Shown piece by piece: positions 22,463 through 32,500 of a DNA stretch of 35,754 nt; the first letter of the stretch is position 1; each line of letters opens with the position of its first letter. The notes under the pieces are model-generated. The model searched no databases. It had not been told where the DNA came from and worked only from the letters and a program-made list of their open reading frames with translations. Position numbers and translations under genes: made by a program. Source of the stretch: JBMNOU01 sp050943215 (GTDB taxonomy: Bacteria > Bacillota > Clostridia > Christensenellales > SZUA-584); contig JBMNOU010000014.1 of the NCBI GenBank assembly GCA_050943215.1, positions 1-35,754 on the forward strand, given 5' to 3'.

Positions 22463-24604
22463 TCATTTATGTATCCTAAACACTTCCTGCGCTCCGGCTA
22501 TGCTTCTTAAGCTCTTCATGATGTCATCAAGCTGCGAGATATCGGATATCTCGATCCCGATGATGATAATAGCCGTGCTGTTTTTACCCATGCGCGCGTT
22601 GACCGACGTGATCGAATACCCCAAATTAAATATCTTGCTTGAAACTTCCGCAATAAGCCCCGTCCTATCCTCAGCAGTCAGCTGGATCTCGACGTTATAT
22701 GATGATTTTTCATGTGAAGACCACGCCGCGTCTATCATCCGGCCTTCTTCAAAATCCGCTGTGCTGACATTCGGACAGTCATTGCGGTGCACCGATACGC
22801 CTCTGCCCCGCGTGATATATCCTATAATGTTATCCCCCGGCACCGGATTGCAGCATTTCGCAAACCGTACGAGCATATCGTCATATCCCTTTACGATAAC
22901 GCCGCTCGCATCACCCGTCTTATACGTTTTGCGGCTTACCGTTTGTTTATCCTTAACGACCTTATTTTTCTGGTTATATTCGTGTATCAGCTTCGAGAGT
23001 ATCTGCCCGGTTGTGATGCCGCCATATCCAACGGCCGCATACATATCATCCACCGATTGCAGTGTAAACTTTTTAAACACGCCCTTTAGCCACTCGGCCT
23101 TAAAAAGCGTTTTAAAATCGTATCCGCGGCGCTTTGCTTCCTTCTCGAGCATTTCCTTGCCCTTAGCTACGTTTTCTTCCTTGAGCTCTTTGCGGAACCA
23201 ATTTCTGATCTTGCTCTTAGCCTGTGTGGTTTTAACGATCTTCAGCCAGTCTCTCGACGGGCCTTTGGATGCGCCCGACGTGATAATTTCGACGATATCG
23301 CCGGATTTTAGCTCATACCCAATGGGCACCATCTTGCCGTTTACTTTCGCACCGGTGCATTTATTACCGATCTCGCTATGCACGCTGTACGCAAAATCGA
23401 GTGGTGTCGCGCCTAGCATAAATTCCTTGACATCACCCTTAGGCGTAAATACATAGACCTTATCGCTAAAAAAGTCGATTTTTAAGGATTCCATAAACTC
23501 TAGCGAATCCCGCGCGTCCGTTTGCCATTCAAGCAGCTCGCGTAGCCACGAGAGCTTTTTATCAATATCGTTGGCCTTGCCGCCCTCTTTATAATGCCAA
23601 TGCGCGGCAATACCGTACTCGGCAGTTGCGTGCATCTCTTTTGTACGGATCTGTACCTCAAATGGCCTTCCGTCCCGGCCGAGCACCGTCGTGTGGATCG
23701 ATTGATACATGTTCTGCTTGGGCACGGCAATATAGTCCTTGAACCGTCCGGGAATCGGCTTCCACACAGTATGAATCGTCCCCAAAACAGCGTAGCAGTC
23801 ACGGATGGTTTTCACGATAATGCGTATAGCGATCAGATCGTAGACCTCTTCAAAATCCCGGTGCTTTTTGTGTATCTTTTGATATATGCTGTAGATATGC
23901 TTCGGCCGTCCTTCAACCTCGGCTTCTACCTTGATATTGTTTAACAAATCCTTTATTTTTTCTATAACGGCATTAATATATTCATTGCGCTCCGCCCGCG
24001 TATCGGTCAGTTTATCGGCAATCTCATAATACCCCTTAGGATCTATATATTTCAGCGCGATATCCTCAAGCTGCCATTTGATCGCATTAATACCAAGGCG
24101 GTGAGCCAGCGGCGCGTATATCTCAAGCGTCTCTTTAGCTTTTTCATGCTGCTTTTCTCCACTCTGAAACTTCAGCGTACGCATGTTATGCAGCCTGTCC
24201 GCCAGCTTGACGAGTACTACGCGTATGTCGCTCGCCATCGCAAGAAACATCTTGCGCAGGTTTTCAGCCTGATGCTCTTCCTTAGATAAAAAATCGACCC
24301 GCCCAATTTTGGTAACGCCATCGACGAGCTTTGCGGTCTCGGGCCCGAACAAATCTTTAATCTGATCGATCGTAACATCCGTGTCTTCGACAATGTCATG
24401 AAAAAGACCCGCGACTATCGTGGACATATCAAGCTCAAGTTCTATCAGTATTTTTGCGACCTCATACGGGTGCATAAAAAACGGTTCGCCCGAAAGGCGC
24501 ATCTGCCCCTCGTGCGCGTTCTTTGCAAAAACATACGCCTTTTTGAAGAAGACCTGGTCTTCGTGGCTATAATTCGTTTTTACTATCTCGGTCAGTTCTT
24601 CCAC
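22463..24604 (-). CDS. relA: Bifunctional (p)ppGpp synthetase/hydrolase
   Basis: This is the long Rel enzyme that makes and degrades the alarmone (p)ppGpp during starvation. The 713-residue protein has the HD hydrolase domain (LFHDIVEDTDVT near 65), the synthetase domain (YQSIHTTVLG, EVQIRT and AEYGIAAHWHYKEG near 300-345), the TGS domain (VYVFTPKGDVKEF near 383), a Cys-containing helical/zinc-finger region (FAKCCNPVPGD) and a C-terminal ACT domain. The hydrolase motif is intact, so it should be bifunctional. The start is GTG with AGGAG 7 nt upstream, overlapping the recJ end by 13 nt. Confidence 0.96.
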   Translation of the reverse strand: MEELTEIVKTNYSHEDQVFFKKAYVFAKNAHEGQMRLSGEPFFMHPYEVAKILIELELDMSTIVAGLFHDIVEDTDVTIDQIKDLFGPETAKLVDGVTKIGRVDFLSKEEHQAENLRKMFLAMASDIRVVLVKLADRLHNMRTLKFQSGEKQHEKAKETLEIYAPLAHRLGINAIKWQLEDIALKYIDPKGYYEIADKLTDTRAERNEYINAVIEKIKDLLNNIKVEAEVEGRPKHIYSIYQKIHKKHRDFEEVYDLIAIRIIVKTIRDCYAVLGTIHTVWKPIPGRFKDYIAVPKQNMYQSIHTTVLGRDGRPFEVQIRTKEMHATAEYGIAAHWHYKEGGKANDIDKKLSWLRELLEWQTDARDSLEFMESLKIDFFSDKVYVFTPKGDVKEFMLGATPLDFAYSVHSEIGNKCTGAKVNGKMVPIGYELKSGDIVEIITSGASKGPSRDWLKIVKTTQAKSKIRNWFRKELKEENVAKGKEMLEKEAKRRGYDFKTLFKAEWLKGVFKKFTLQSVDDMYAAVGYGGITTGQILSKLIHEYNQKNKVVKDKQTVSRKTYKTGDASGVIVKGYDDMLVRFAKCCNPVPGDNIIGYITRGRGVSVHRNDCPNVSTADFEEGRMIDAAWSSHEKSSYNVEIQLTAEDRTGLIAEVSSKIFNLGYSITSVNARMGKNSTAIIIIGIEISDISQLDDIMKSLRSIAGAQEVFRIHK

Positions 24605-26964
24605 AATACCGCTCCTTTGACCACATCTTCAAAACTTTTGAAGCACGCGCTCTCCCTTAGCTCTTTCTTTCCATCGTTTTTTGTTGCAAGTATTCTACCA
24701 CTTTTATCAGCTTCTATCAACTTTAGCTCTGAAAACACGCGCAGCGCAAACGCCGTTTTTTCAGCCGGCGCAGAAAGACGGTGCGCAACCTCTTTTAGGG
24801 TTCTTGGTTTCTTAGCCGCAAACGGCGATAGCCTATGGTATAACCGGAGCAGCCCTTCACGCGGCGTGAAATACGCCTGAGCATGCCGAACATATTCCTC
24901 AAACATCGCCCCGTCAAAAAACGCCGGCGCATTATGGATGCCCACGTGGCAGAGCCGGCTGTATCCATTTACGGCGCCGCAAGCGATGCAGTTGCCAAGC
25001 GAAAACGATTTCTCGTCAAAAAGCGCGACCTGCCCGTCTAAAAGAGCATCTTTAATTACCCTTAACCCGGTCAGCCTTTTAATGGCTGGGTTGCTCGGAG
25101 CGATAATGCAGAGCCCGAAACGGCTTGATTTTATTTGTTGCTGAACGAGTAAGGAAAAAGCTTTTTCATCCATACACTCTACCGGACCGTTTTCGCACAG
25201 CCCGATAATCTCGTTGATAAAATGGCGCATCATAGCATCGCGGTTCGCAAAAAGATAGCTTTGGGCAAGCTGTACATCATATTTCATTGCCGTATGCCGC
25301 ACAATCAGCTGCGGTTTGCCATTAAAATTATTAATGGTAGCCTGACACAAAAAATCACAGCGTTTTGACCAAAACGTATGCATATCTTTAAAGAAAAAGC
25401 TAACCGCGTCTATCTCAGAGCCGCCCTGTCGCATCACAAACTTAAGATGCGGTTTTGTCTCTTTTCCTACGAACTTCGCAGATTCAATATCTGCATCCAT
25501 CACGGCAATGCAGGGTTCCTCGTTACCCGGGCCAAAAGGCTCAAGCCTTTCTATATCGCTTACCAGCCGCTTTGTTATCTGCTGTGCGCGCAGCACCATA
25601 TCGTATGTCTTTTTTTTAAAAAACGCACTTTCATCATACCTGGCGCTGATATACGAACACACATCACGCCAAAGATTATCAAGCACATCCGGCTTTATCG
25701 TCAGCCCCGCCGCCTGAGCGTGCCCGCCGAATTTCTCGTACCGATCAGCGAATGCGCCAAGCGCTTCGTAAATATTGATGCCGTCAACGCTCCTTGCCGA
25801 CCCTATCAGGCTATCGCCGCTGCCTCCGAACAGCACGCACGGCCGCGAATACTTTTCGGCGATTTTAGCAGCGGCAATGCCGATTACTCCCGGGTTCCAT
25901 TTTTCATCTGCCAGCATTATAGCGCTCTTCGTCATATGGCCGCCTTTACAAATCATCGCCTCGGCGCTTTCCAAAATATCCTCAACTTCTTTTTTTCTCT
26001 GGTCATTCAGCGCGCAGAGCGCCACAGCGTTTTGCCTAAGAATACTTCCCGTCTGAGTCGCCTTGAGTATGTCTATCGCAACTCCCGCGGTGTCCATGCG
26101 CCCGGCCGCGTTAATCCTTGGGCCCAGCGCAAAACTAACGCCGCAGGCCGTCATCGCGGAGATATTGATGCTAGAGGCTTCGGCCAATGCCGCAATACCG
26201 GCGGACGGATCATTGCGCATCTTTTTAAGCCCGAGATACGCGATCACCCTGTTTTCATCCTTAAGCGGCACGATGTCAGTTATCGTACCCACAGCAATCA
26301 GATCAATATAGCGCATCGCGTCTGCCAGCGTTGACAGAGCGTGTATAAGCTTAAAAGCAACTCCGCATCCCGCAAGATACGGCCACGGATACGCGCTGTC
26401 TTTTCGCTTCGGGTTGATGATATACGGCGTGTCGGGAAGAAAAGTGCCGCATTCATGGTGGTCGGTAATAATAACGTCAACGCCAAGGCTTTTGGCCAGC
26501 GCAATTTCTTCAACATTCGTGATGCCGCAGTCCACCGTAATAATCAGCTTTGTGCCGGCAAAAGCAATCTGCCGCACTGCGTCCAGACTTAAGCCATAGC
26601 CCTCTTTATGCCGGTTTGGCGTCATGATATCAACGTCTGCGCCCATGTCTTTAAGATGAAGATATAGCGCACACCCGCCGCAAGTGCCGTCCGCATCATA
26701 GTCGCAGAAAACCATGATCTTTTCACCGCACGCTACGGCCGCCTTAATACGTCTGACGCCCCGTTCCATATCCGGCAGAAGGAACGGATCTAAAATCTGT
26801 TCCGGACCCGGATGTAAAAACCGTTTCGCGGCAAGCGGCGTGTCAACACCCCGTCCGCAAAGCAGCTTCGCGACAGGCATGCATAGCCCTGTCGCCTGTG
26901 CAATCAACTTTATCTGGTCGCTACCGCATTCACTTTGATCCGTTCTTTTTCTAAAAATTAGCAC
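24592..26964 (-). CDS. recJ: Single-strand DNA-specific exonuclease RecJ
   Basis: RecJ degrades single-stranded DNA 5' to 3' in recombination and repair. The DHH-family motifs are visible: FCDYDADGTCGG near 106 and VDVIITDHHE near 170, with GPRINAAGRMD in the core. The DHHA1 part contains GGHAQAAGLTI, and an OB-like part follows. A long C-terminal extension is typical of Bacillota RecJ. I set the start at GTG 26962-26964 because GTGAGG lies 6 nt upstream. The longest frame (to 26976) would start inside that site. The next gene, relA, overlaps its end by 13 nt. Confidence 0.93.
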   Translation of the reverse strand: MLIFRKRTDQSECGSDQIKLIAQATGLCMPVAKLLCGRGVDTPLAAKRFLHPGPEQILDPFLLPDMERGVRRIKAAVACGEKIMVFCDYDADGTCGGCALYLHLKDMGADVDIMTPNRHKEGYGLSLDAVRQIAFAGTKLIITVDCGITNVEEIALAKSLGVDVIITDHHECGTFLPDTPYIINPKRKDSAYPWPYLAGCGVAFKLIHALSTLADAMRYIDLIAVGTITDIVPLKDENRVIAYLGLKKMRNDPSAGIAALAEASSINISAMTACGVSFALGPRINAAGRMDTAGVAIDILKATQTGSILRQNAVALCALNDQRKKEVEDILESAEAMICKGGHMTKSAIMLADEKWNPGVIGIAAAKIAEKYSRPCVLFGGSGDSLIGSARSVDGINIYEALGAFADRYEKFGGHAQAAGLTIKPDVLDNLWRDVCSYISARYDESAFFKKKTYDMVLRAQQITKRLVSDIERLEPFGPGNEEPCIAVMDADIESAKFVGKETKPHLKFVMRQGGSEIDAVSFFFKDMHTFWSKRCDFLCQATINNFNGKPQLIVRHTAMKYDVQLAQSYLFANRDAMMRHFINEIIGLCENGPVECMDEKAFSLLVQQQIKSSRFGLCIIAPSNPAIKRLTGLRVIKDALLDGQVALFDEKSFSLGNCIACGAVNGYSRLCHVGIHNAPAFFDGAMFEEYVRHAQAYFTPREGLLRLYHRLSPFAAKKPRTLKEVAHRLSAPAEKTAFALRVFSELKLIEADKSGRILATKNDGKKELRESACFKSFEDVVKGAVLWKN

Positions 26965-26983
26965 ACACAACCTCACTGATATC

Positions 26984-27018
26984 GAAAAGCCTCTCCCATA
27001 TCGAAGGAAAGGCTTTTC
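26984..27018 (-). terminator. Weak hairpin between secF and recJ
   Basis: GAAAAGCC and GGCTTTTC form an 8-bp stem around a 19-nt loop on the minus strand, with TTTTC at the end. It is probably a partial terminator or processing site, since recJ follows at once and no promoter was seen. Confidence 0.45.
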
Positions 27019-27040
27019 ATCATACTCCGTTAAGAAACCA

Positions 27041-27976
27041 TTATGCTTTGGATTTACCCGTCTTCGCGGTGAGCAGTTTATGCTCTTTCTTATATTTTAT
27101 CCGCATTAGCGCCACCCAGATGGGGCTCGCGATAAATATCGACGAATACGTTCCGCAGATCAAACCAACGATGATCGGAAGCGAGAAGTCTTTGATCGAG
27201 GGCACGCCGAATATATAGACCGCAAGTATCGTAATCAGCGTTGTAAAAGATGTATTAATCGTTCTTGAGAGAGTTTCTTTGATGCTGATATCCACGACCT
27301 GCGCACGGGTCATGCTCTTTATGCTAAACCGCTTGTTGTTATCCCTTACTCTGTCAAAGAGCACTATCGTATCGTTGATCGAATAACCGACGATCGTAAG
27401 GCACGCCGCAATATACGCGCTATTGATCTGCACCCTTAAGATGCACACAACAGCCGTCATCACCACAACGTCGTGTATCAGAGCAATCACGCCAGCAATC
27501 CCCGAAAAAAGCTCGAACCGTATCCAAATATAGATCATCATCAGAACAGCTGCCAGCACGATAGACAAAAACGCGTTTGATACGATCTCGCTTGATGTTA
27601 CGCCCCCTACGCTTTCGATCTCTCCGGCAGACGCCGCGGGATACTTCACCGAAAGTGAGCTGATGATCGATTTGCGCAAAGCCATCGCATCCGTGTCCTT
27701 GGGAAGCTGCTGCATCCTAATGACCGCCTGTGTTCCAGTCTCGCCCCCACGGACGATCTGCACAGTGTCTGGATTGATTCCGTTTAAACTGAGCGCATCG
27801 TTTATATCCTGCTGGTCAAACGGCTCTCCCATCTCGATGGTAAGTATGCTGCCCCCCGTAAAATCAATACCAAGGTTCAGCCCCCCGTATATGAACCCTG
27901 CGATCAGACCTGCCAGGATAATCGCTGCGGACAGTATGATGAAATACTTAGACTTGCTTACAAACCGCAACCGCAT
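27041..27976 (-). CDS. secF: Protein translocase subunit SecF
   Basis: SecF works with SecD to pull secreted proteins through SecYEG, using the proton gradient. The 311-residue protein has six predicted membrane segments, the N-terminal LGIDFTGGS motif and the GYSINDTIVLFDRVRDN motif. I take ATG 27974-27976, one nt after the secD stop, since the binding site GGGGGTGAG lies in the last secD codons. A longer frame to 28000 is an overlap artefact. secD and secF are separate genes here, not fused. Confidence 0.96.
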   Translation of the reverse strand: MRLRFVSKSKYFIILSAAIILAGLIAGFIYGGLNLGIDFTGGSILTIEMGEPFDQQDINDALSLNGINPDTVQIVRGGETGTQAVIRMQQLPKDTDAMALRKSIISSLSVKYPAASAGEIESVGGVTSSEIVSNAFLSIVLAAVLMMIYIWIRFELFSGIAGVIALIHDVVVMTAVVCILRVQINSAYIAACLTIVGYSINDTIVLFDRVRDNNKRFSIKSMTRAQVVDISIKETLSRTINTSFTTLITILAVYIFGVPSIKDFSLPIIVGLICGTYSSIFIASPIWVALMRIKYKKEHKLLTAKTGKSKA

Positions 27977-27977
27977 G

Positions 27978-29291
27978 CTACTCACCCCCTTTGGCATCAT
28001 ATAACGCCCGAGGCTTTCGTATTGTATAAAGCCATAAATTCTTGATATTTAAATCGAGCACGATCTTAAGCAGCCATCTTGTGATGACCACCGCAGTGAA
28101 CATTGAAACGAGTATGCTGATTATCAGCGTATAGCCAAATCCCTTAACCGTACCCACGCCGAACGCCGCGATAACAACGCCCGCAATGATTGTCGTGATA
28201 TTTGAGTCAATAATTGTCCGCATTGCCTTTGAGAACCCAGCAGTTAAAGAAGCGCGCAGCGTTTTGCCCGCCCAGAGTTCTTCTTTAAACCGCTCGAAAA
28301 TAATGACGTTCGCGTCAACGGCCATGCCTACGCCGAGTATGATACCCGCAATGCCCGGCAACGTCAGCTGTATAGCAGGGATCGCTGCCAGCAGCAGCAA
28401 TATGATAAACATATATACCGCGAGAGCGATGCACGCAACCACCCCCGGCAGCCGGTAATATACGAACATGAACAAAAACAGCACACAGATGCCTATAAGG
28501 CCGGCAAATAAGCTTTTTGATAGCGCTTCTTCACCAAGCGATGCGCTGATCGTACGGTTCTCAATTTCATTGAGCACAAGCGGCAGCGCCCCCGACTCGA
28601 TCTTAATCGCAAGATCCGATGCCTCATCCATCGTAAAATATCCCGCTCCACCGCTGATAATTACGTTCCCGCCGTATATCGGACCGTCCTTAACATTGGC
28701 AGTCGATATAACCTTCCCGTCGAGAGTCATCGTGATCGGCTTTCCCGTGTTATACGCTTTCTCTGTCAGCTTTCCAAAAAGATCGCCGCCCTCCGAGTCA
28801 AACCGGATGCTTACAACGGGTTCTTGGTGTTCGCCGACGACCGTTGCGGCCGCCTGGATGACTTTATTACCCGTGAGCGCTGTGTTGCCGTCCACGTCCT
28901 TAAACTCTAGAAGCCCGGTCTCGCTGATGAACGCGAGTATCTTGGTTGGGTCCTTTACCTCACTTGTCTGGTTGATGGGAACCTCTACCCTAATCCTGTC
29001 ACTGCCCTGCTGCACGATCGTAGCCTCGGTATAACCTTTGCTATCAAGCCTATTACGCAGCGCGCTGATGGTTGTGCCAAGTTTCGCGGCAAATTCATTT
29101 GCGCCGAGATCTCCCGGATCGGCTTGGTATACGGCATAGACGCCGCCGGTTAAGTCAAGCCCGAGGTTCACTTGCTGCGGCAGCGGATCGATACGGTATA
29201 TGCCTACCCAAAAACCGGTCATTCCGAAATACACGGCGGCACAGACGACCAGTATAACGATCACCATCGTAATGATGTTGCGTTTTTTCAT
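27978..29291 (-). CDS. secD: Protein translocase subunit SecD
   Basis: The 437-residue protein has the SecD layout: an N-terminal membrane segment, the LGLDLTGGVYAVYQ motif, a periplasmic P1 region that is short compared with E. coli, then five membrane segments with IAGIILGVGMAVDANVIIFERFKEE. I choose the ATG at 29289-29291, which begins MKKRNIITMV like other SecD proteins. Its GGAGG is 14 nt upstream, longer than usual. The frame stays open a further 37 codons to an ATG at 29402. That region is rich in Arg, Lys and Cys and has a weaker site, so it may be a leader or just untranslated. A strong promoter is at 29465-29493. Confidence 0.94.
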   Translation of the reverse strand: MKKRNIITMVIVILVVCAAVYFGMTGFWVGIYRIDPLPQQVNLGLDLTGGVYAVYQADPGDLGANEFAAKLGTTISALRNRLDSKGYTEATIVQQGSDRIRVEVPINQTSEVKDPTKILAFISETGLLEFKDVDGNTALTGNKVIQAAATVVGEHQEPVVSIRFDSEGGDLFGKLTEKAYNTGKPITMTLDGKVISTANVKDGPIYGGNVIISGGAGYFTMDEASDLAIKIESGALPLVLNEIENRTISASLGEEALSKSLFAGLIGICVLFLFMFVYYRLPGVVACIALAVYMFIILLLLAAIPAIQLTLPGIAGIILGVGMAVDANVIIFERFKEELWAGKTLRASLTAGFSKAMRTIIDSNITTIIAGVVIAAFGVGTVKGFGYTLIISILVSMFTAVVITRWLLKIVLDLNIKNLWLYTIRKPRALYDAKGGE

Positions 29292-29464
29292 ATCGGTTAC
29301 CGCTTCCTCCTTAATATTAAGATTGCGATTTATCCTTATTAGTTTGGCGTAACGGCATGGCTTTCTGGCCCGGTGATCTTTCCGGCTGCATACCGGATTC
29401 ATGACTGCCTACCGATGTTTTAGTCCGGGCAATGCCGCCCGTTTACGCTGTAAAAACTGATCCC

Positions 29465-29493
29465 ATTATATACATGGACAACTAAATAGTCAA
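29465..29493 (-). promoter_or_regulatory. SigmaA promoter of the secD-secF-recJ-relA-dtd unit
   Basis: TTGACT (29488-29493) and TATAAT (29465-29470) are 17 nt apart on the minus strand, leaving a leader of about 165 nt. The leader has a small GGGC/GCCC hairpin near 29427-29441. No known riboswitch was recognised. Confidence 0.8.
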
Positions 29494-29536
29494 TAACGGC
29501 ATATGAATTGTAAACACCGCCGCGCCGGCTTTTATA

Positions 29537-32500
29537 TTAGTCAAAAAGGCTGATCTGGTTGCTTTTCATCAGTCCTTTTATGCATCCGTGCTCGTCAAGC
29601 TTTGATATGACTGCGCTCGAAATACCCGAGCGGGATTTTAAATCTTCGATAGAGATAAACGCCCCCTCTTCCCGTGCCTTGACGATGCCGTTTGCGGCGG
29701 CCTCGCCCGTATTGCCTAGCGCCGTAAATGGCAGCCTTAAGCCCGCATCTTCTATGATGCAGTTTACCGCGTCCGATTTATAAAGATCGCATGGTAAAAA
29801 ATCGATGCCGCGCTCAATCATCTCAAGAGCAACCTCAAGAATCGTCAGCTGCGATAGATCTAGCGCCGAAGCAGACTTGCCGGCCGCTTCAATCTCGGCG
29901 ATCTTAGCGCGCACCGTTTCTCCCGAGTGCAGATACTTTGCGTCAAGGTTGCTCGCCCTAACCGAAAAATATGTCGCGTAAAATGCGCGGGGATGATGTA
30001 CCTTAAAATACGCAATCCTCAATGCCATCATCACATACGCGACAGCATGCGCCTTTGGAAACATATACGATATTCTCTCACATGATGTGATAAACCATTT
30101 GGGCACACCATAGCGCCCCATTGTTTCCCGCCATTCCTCGGTAAGACCTCTGCCCTTGCGCACCGATTCCATGATGTTGAACGATTCTGTCGGGTCCATG
30201 CCTTTTAAGACAAGATAGTTCATGATATCGTCACGCGTGCAGATAACCTCCCTTAGAGATGCTTTTCCTTGTTTGATAATATCCTGCGCGTTGTTTAGCC
30301 ATACGTCCGTCCCATGCGATAACCCACAGATGCGAATAAGCTCACCAATCGTTGTGGGCGTTGTTTCAATTAGTATCTGCCGCACAAACTTCGTGCCAAA
30401 CTCCGGGATACCAAGGCTGCCTACCTTGCATCCAAGTATCTGTTCGGGCTCAATCCCAAGCGCCTGCGTTGATGAGAACAGCGACAGCGTCGCCGGGTCG
30501 GAAAGCGGAACTTCTTTTGGGTCGATACCCGTAAGCGCATAAAGCATATGCAGCGCGGTCGGATCATCATGCCCCAAAATATCCAGCTTGATCAGCCGGT
30601 CGTGCAGCGAACCGAAATTGTAATGTGTGGTGACGCTTAGCGAATTCATGTCGTTTGCCGGATATTGTATAGGCGTAAACTCATGTATGTCCCTGTCTTT
30701 GGGCAGTATAATAAGCCCCCCCGGGTGCTGCCCGGTCGTGCGCTTTGTGCCCGACACGCCTTTGGTGAGCCTATCTATCTCGGCTCTGGTCGCAACCACG
30801 CCCTTTTCCTGCAGATAGGCCTTTACAAATCCATACGCAGTCTGATCCTTGATGCTGCTGATCGTTCCCGCCCTGAAAACACGGTCTTCTCCGAAATAAT
30901 CAAGGATATACCTGTGCGCGCTCGACTGGTATTCTCCCGAAAAATTAAGATCGATATCGGGCACTTTATCAGCGTTAATGCCAAGGAACACCGCAAATGG
31001 TATGCCATACCCGTCCCGTCGCATATTCTCACCGCAATGCGGGCAGCCCTTTGGGGGTAGATCCGGGCCGCAGGCGTAGGTATTAGTATCAACGTTAAAA
31101 TCACTAAACCGGCAGGCAGGGCAAACATAATGCGGGGGCAAAGGATTAACCTCGGTAATGCCGGCCATTGTCGCGGCCAGCGAAGACCCCACCGAGCCTC
31201 TTGACCCGACAAGATAACCATCCTCCATCGAATGCTGTACCAGTTCGCGCGCGATATAGTAAAGAACGCCGTATCCGTGCCGTATAATCGCGTCAAGCTC
31301 GAATTCCAGCCTTTGTCCTATCATGTCCGGAAGCGGATCGCCGTAGATATCCTTCACTTTCTTATATGCCGCCTTTTTGAGCTCCTCGGCCGCACCCGGG
31401 ATATCGGGCATCGCAGGAGCGTCCGGCAGCAACTGTATAGTGTCCACTTGCTGCGCAATTGCGCGCGTGTTATCGATTACGATCTCTCGCGCTTTTTCTT
31501 TTCCGAGATATGAGAACTCAGAGAGCATCTCGTCCGTCGTGCGAAAGTACAGCGGCGCTTGATTGTCCGCATCAGCATATCCCTGACCGTGCATCAGTAT
31601 ACGCCTAAAATACTCATCCTGAGGCTCTAAAAAATGTACATCGCACGTTGCAGCGACTTTTTTCGCAGTCTGCTCACCTATCTTAATAATCTTGCGCGTG
31701 ATATCTCGCACGCTTTCAATATTGCGCAGCCGCCCTTCGCGCACTAAAAATAGGTTGTTGCCATCCGGCTGAACCTCAAGATAATCGTAAAACGAAGCGA
31801 TATGCAGCAGCTCACCGTCCGAGGCATATCTAAGCATCGCCTGAACGAGCTCTCCCTGCTCGCAGGCGCTACCCACGATGAGTCCCTCGCGATGCTCGGC
31901 GAGCAGCGACTTTGGTATGCGCGGCCGGCGGAAAAAATGCCTGATATGTGACTCGCTTACGAGCTTATATAGGTTAAACAGCCCCTGCTTGTTTCGGCAC
32001 AGCAGTATTACATGATAATTCGGCAGGGTTTTTTCATTATTAACCTCGATGCTGTCGGGTTTGTTTCGTACGGCGTCCATACACATTTTCATGATCGTTG
32101 CCGTGCATACCGCGTCATCGAGCGCGCGGTGATGCCTAAGCGCAATGCCCAGATCAGCCGCCAGTTTCCCAAGGCTATAAGACGCGTGACCCGGTAGTGT
32201 ACGCCTAAAAAGCCATAGAGTATCCATGCAGCTGTTGTCAAAAACAATGCCGCAGTCATTTCCATGCTTTTTAAGGAAACCCATGTCAAACGGTGCGTTA
32301 TGCGCCGCTAGCGGCGCAGAGCCCGCAAAGTGCTTGAACATACGAAGCGCTTCCTGAGTCTTAGGCGCATCCGCGACCATCTCATTCGTGATTCCCGTCG
32401 TGTCGGTAATCTGTCGGCTAATCGGCTGCTGCGGGTTTACAAACGTGCTAAATGTGTCCACAATCTCTCCGTGCCGTAAGCGTACAGCACCGATCTCGGT

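Noticed and set aside
29292..29460. Riboswitch or known leader RNA ahead of secD
   Set aside because: Only a short GC hairpin is present; no recognisable aptamer core.
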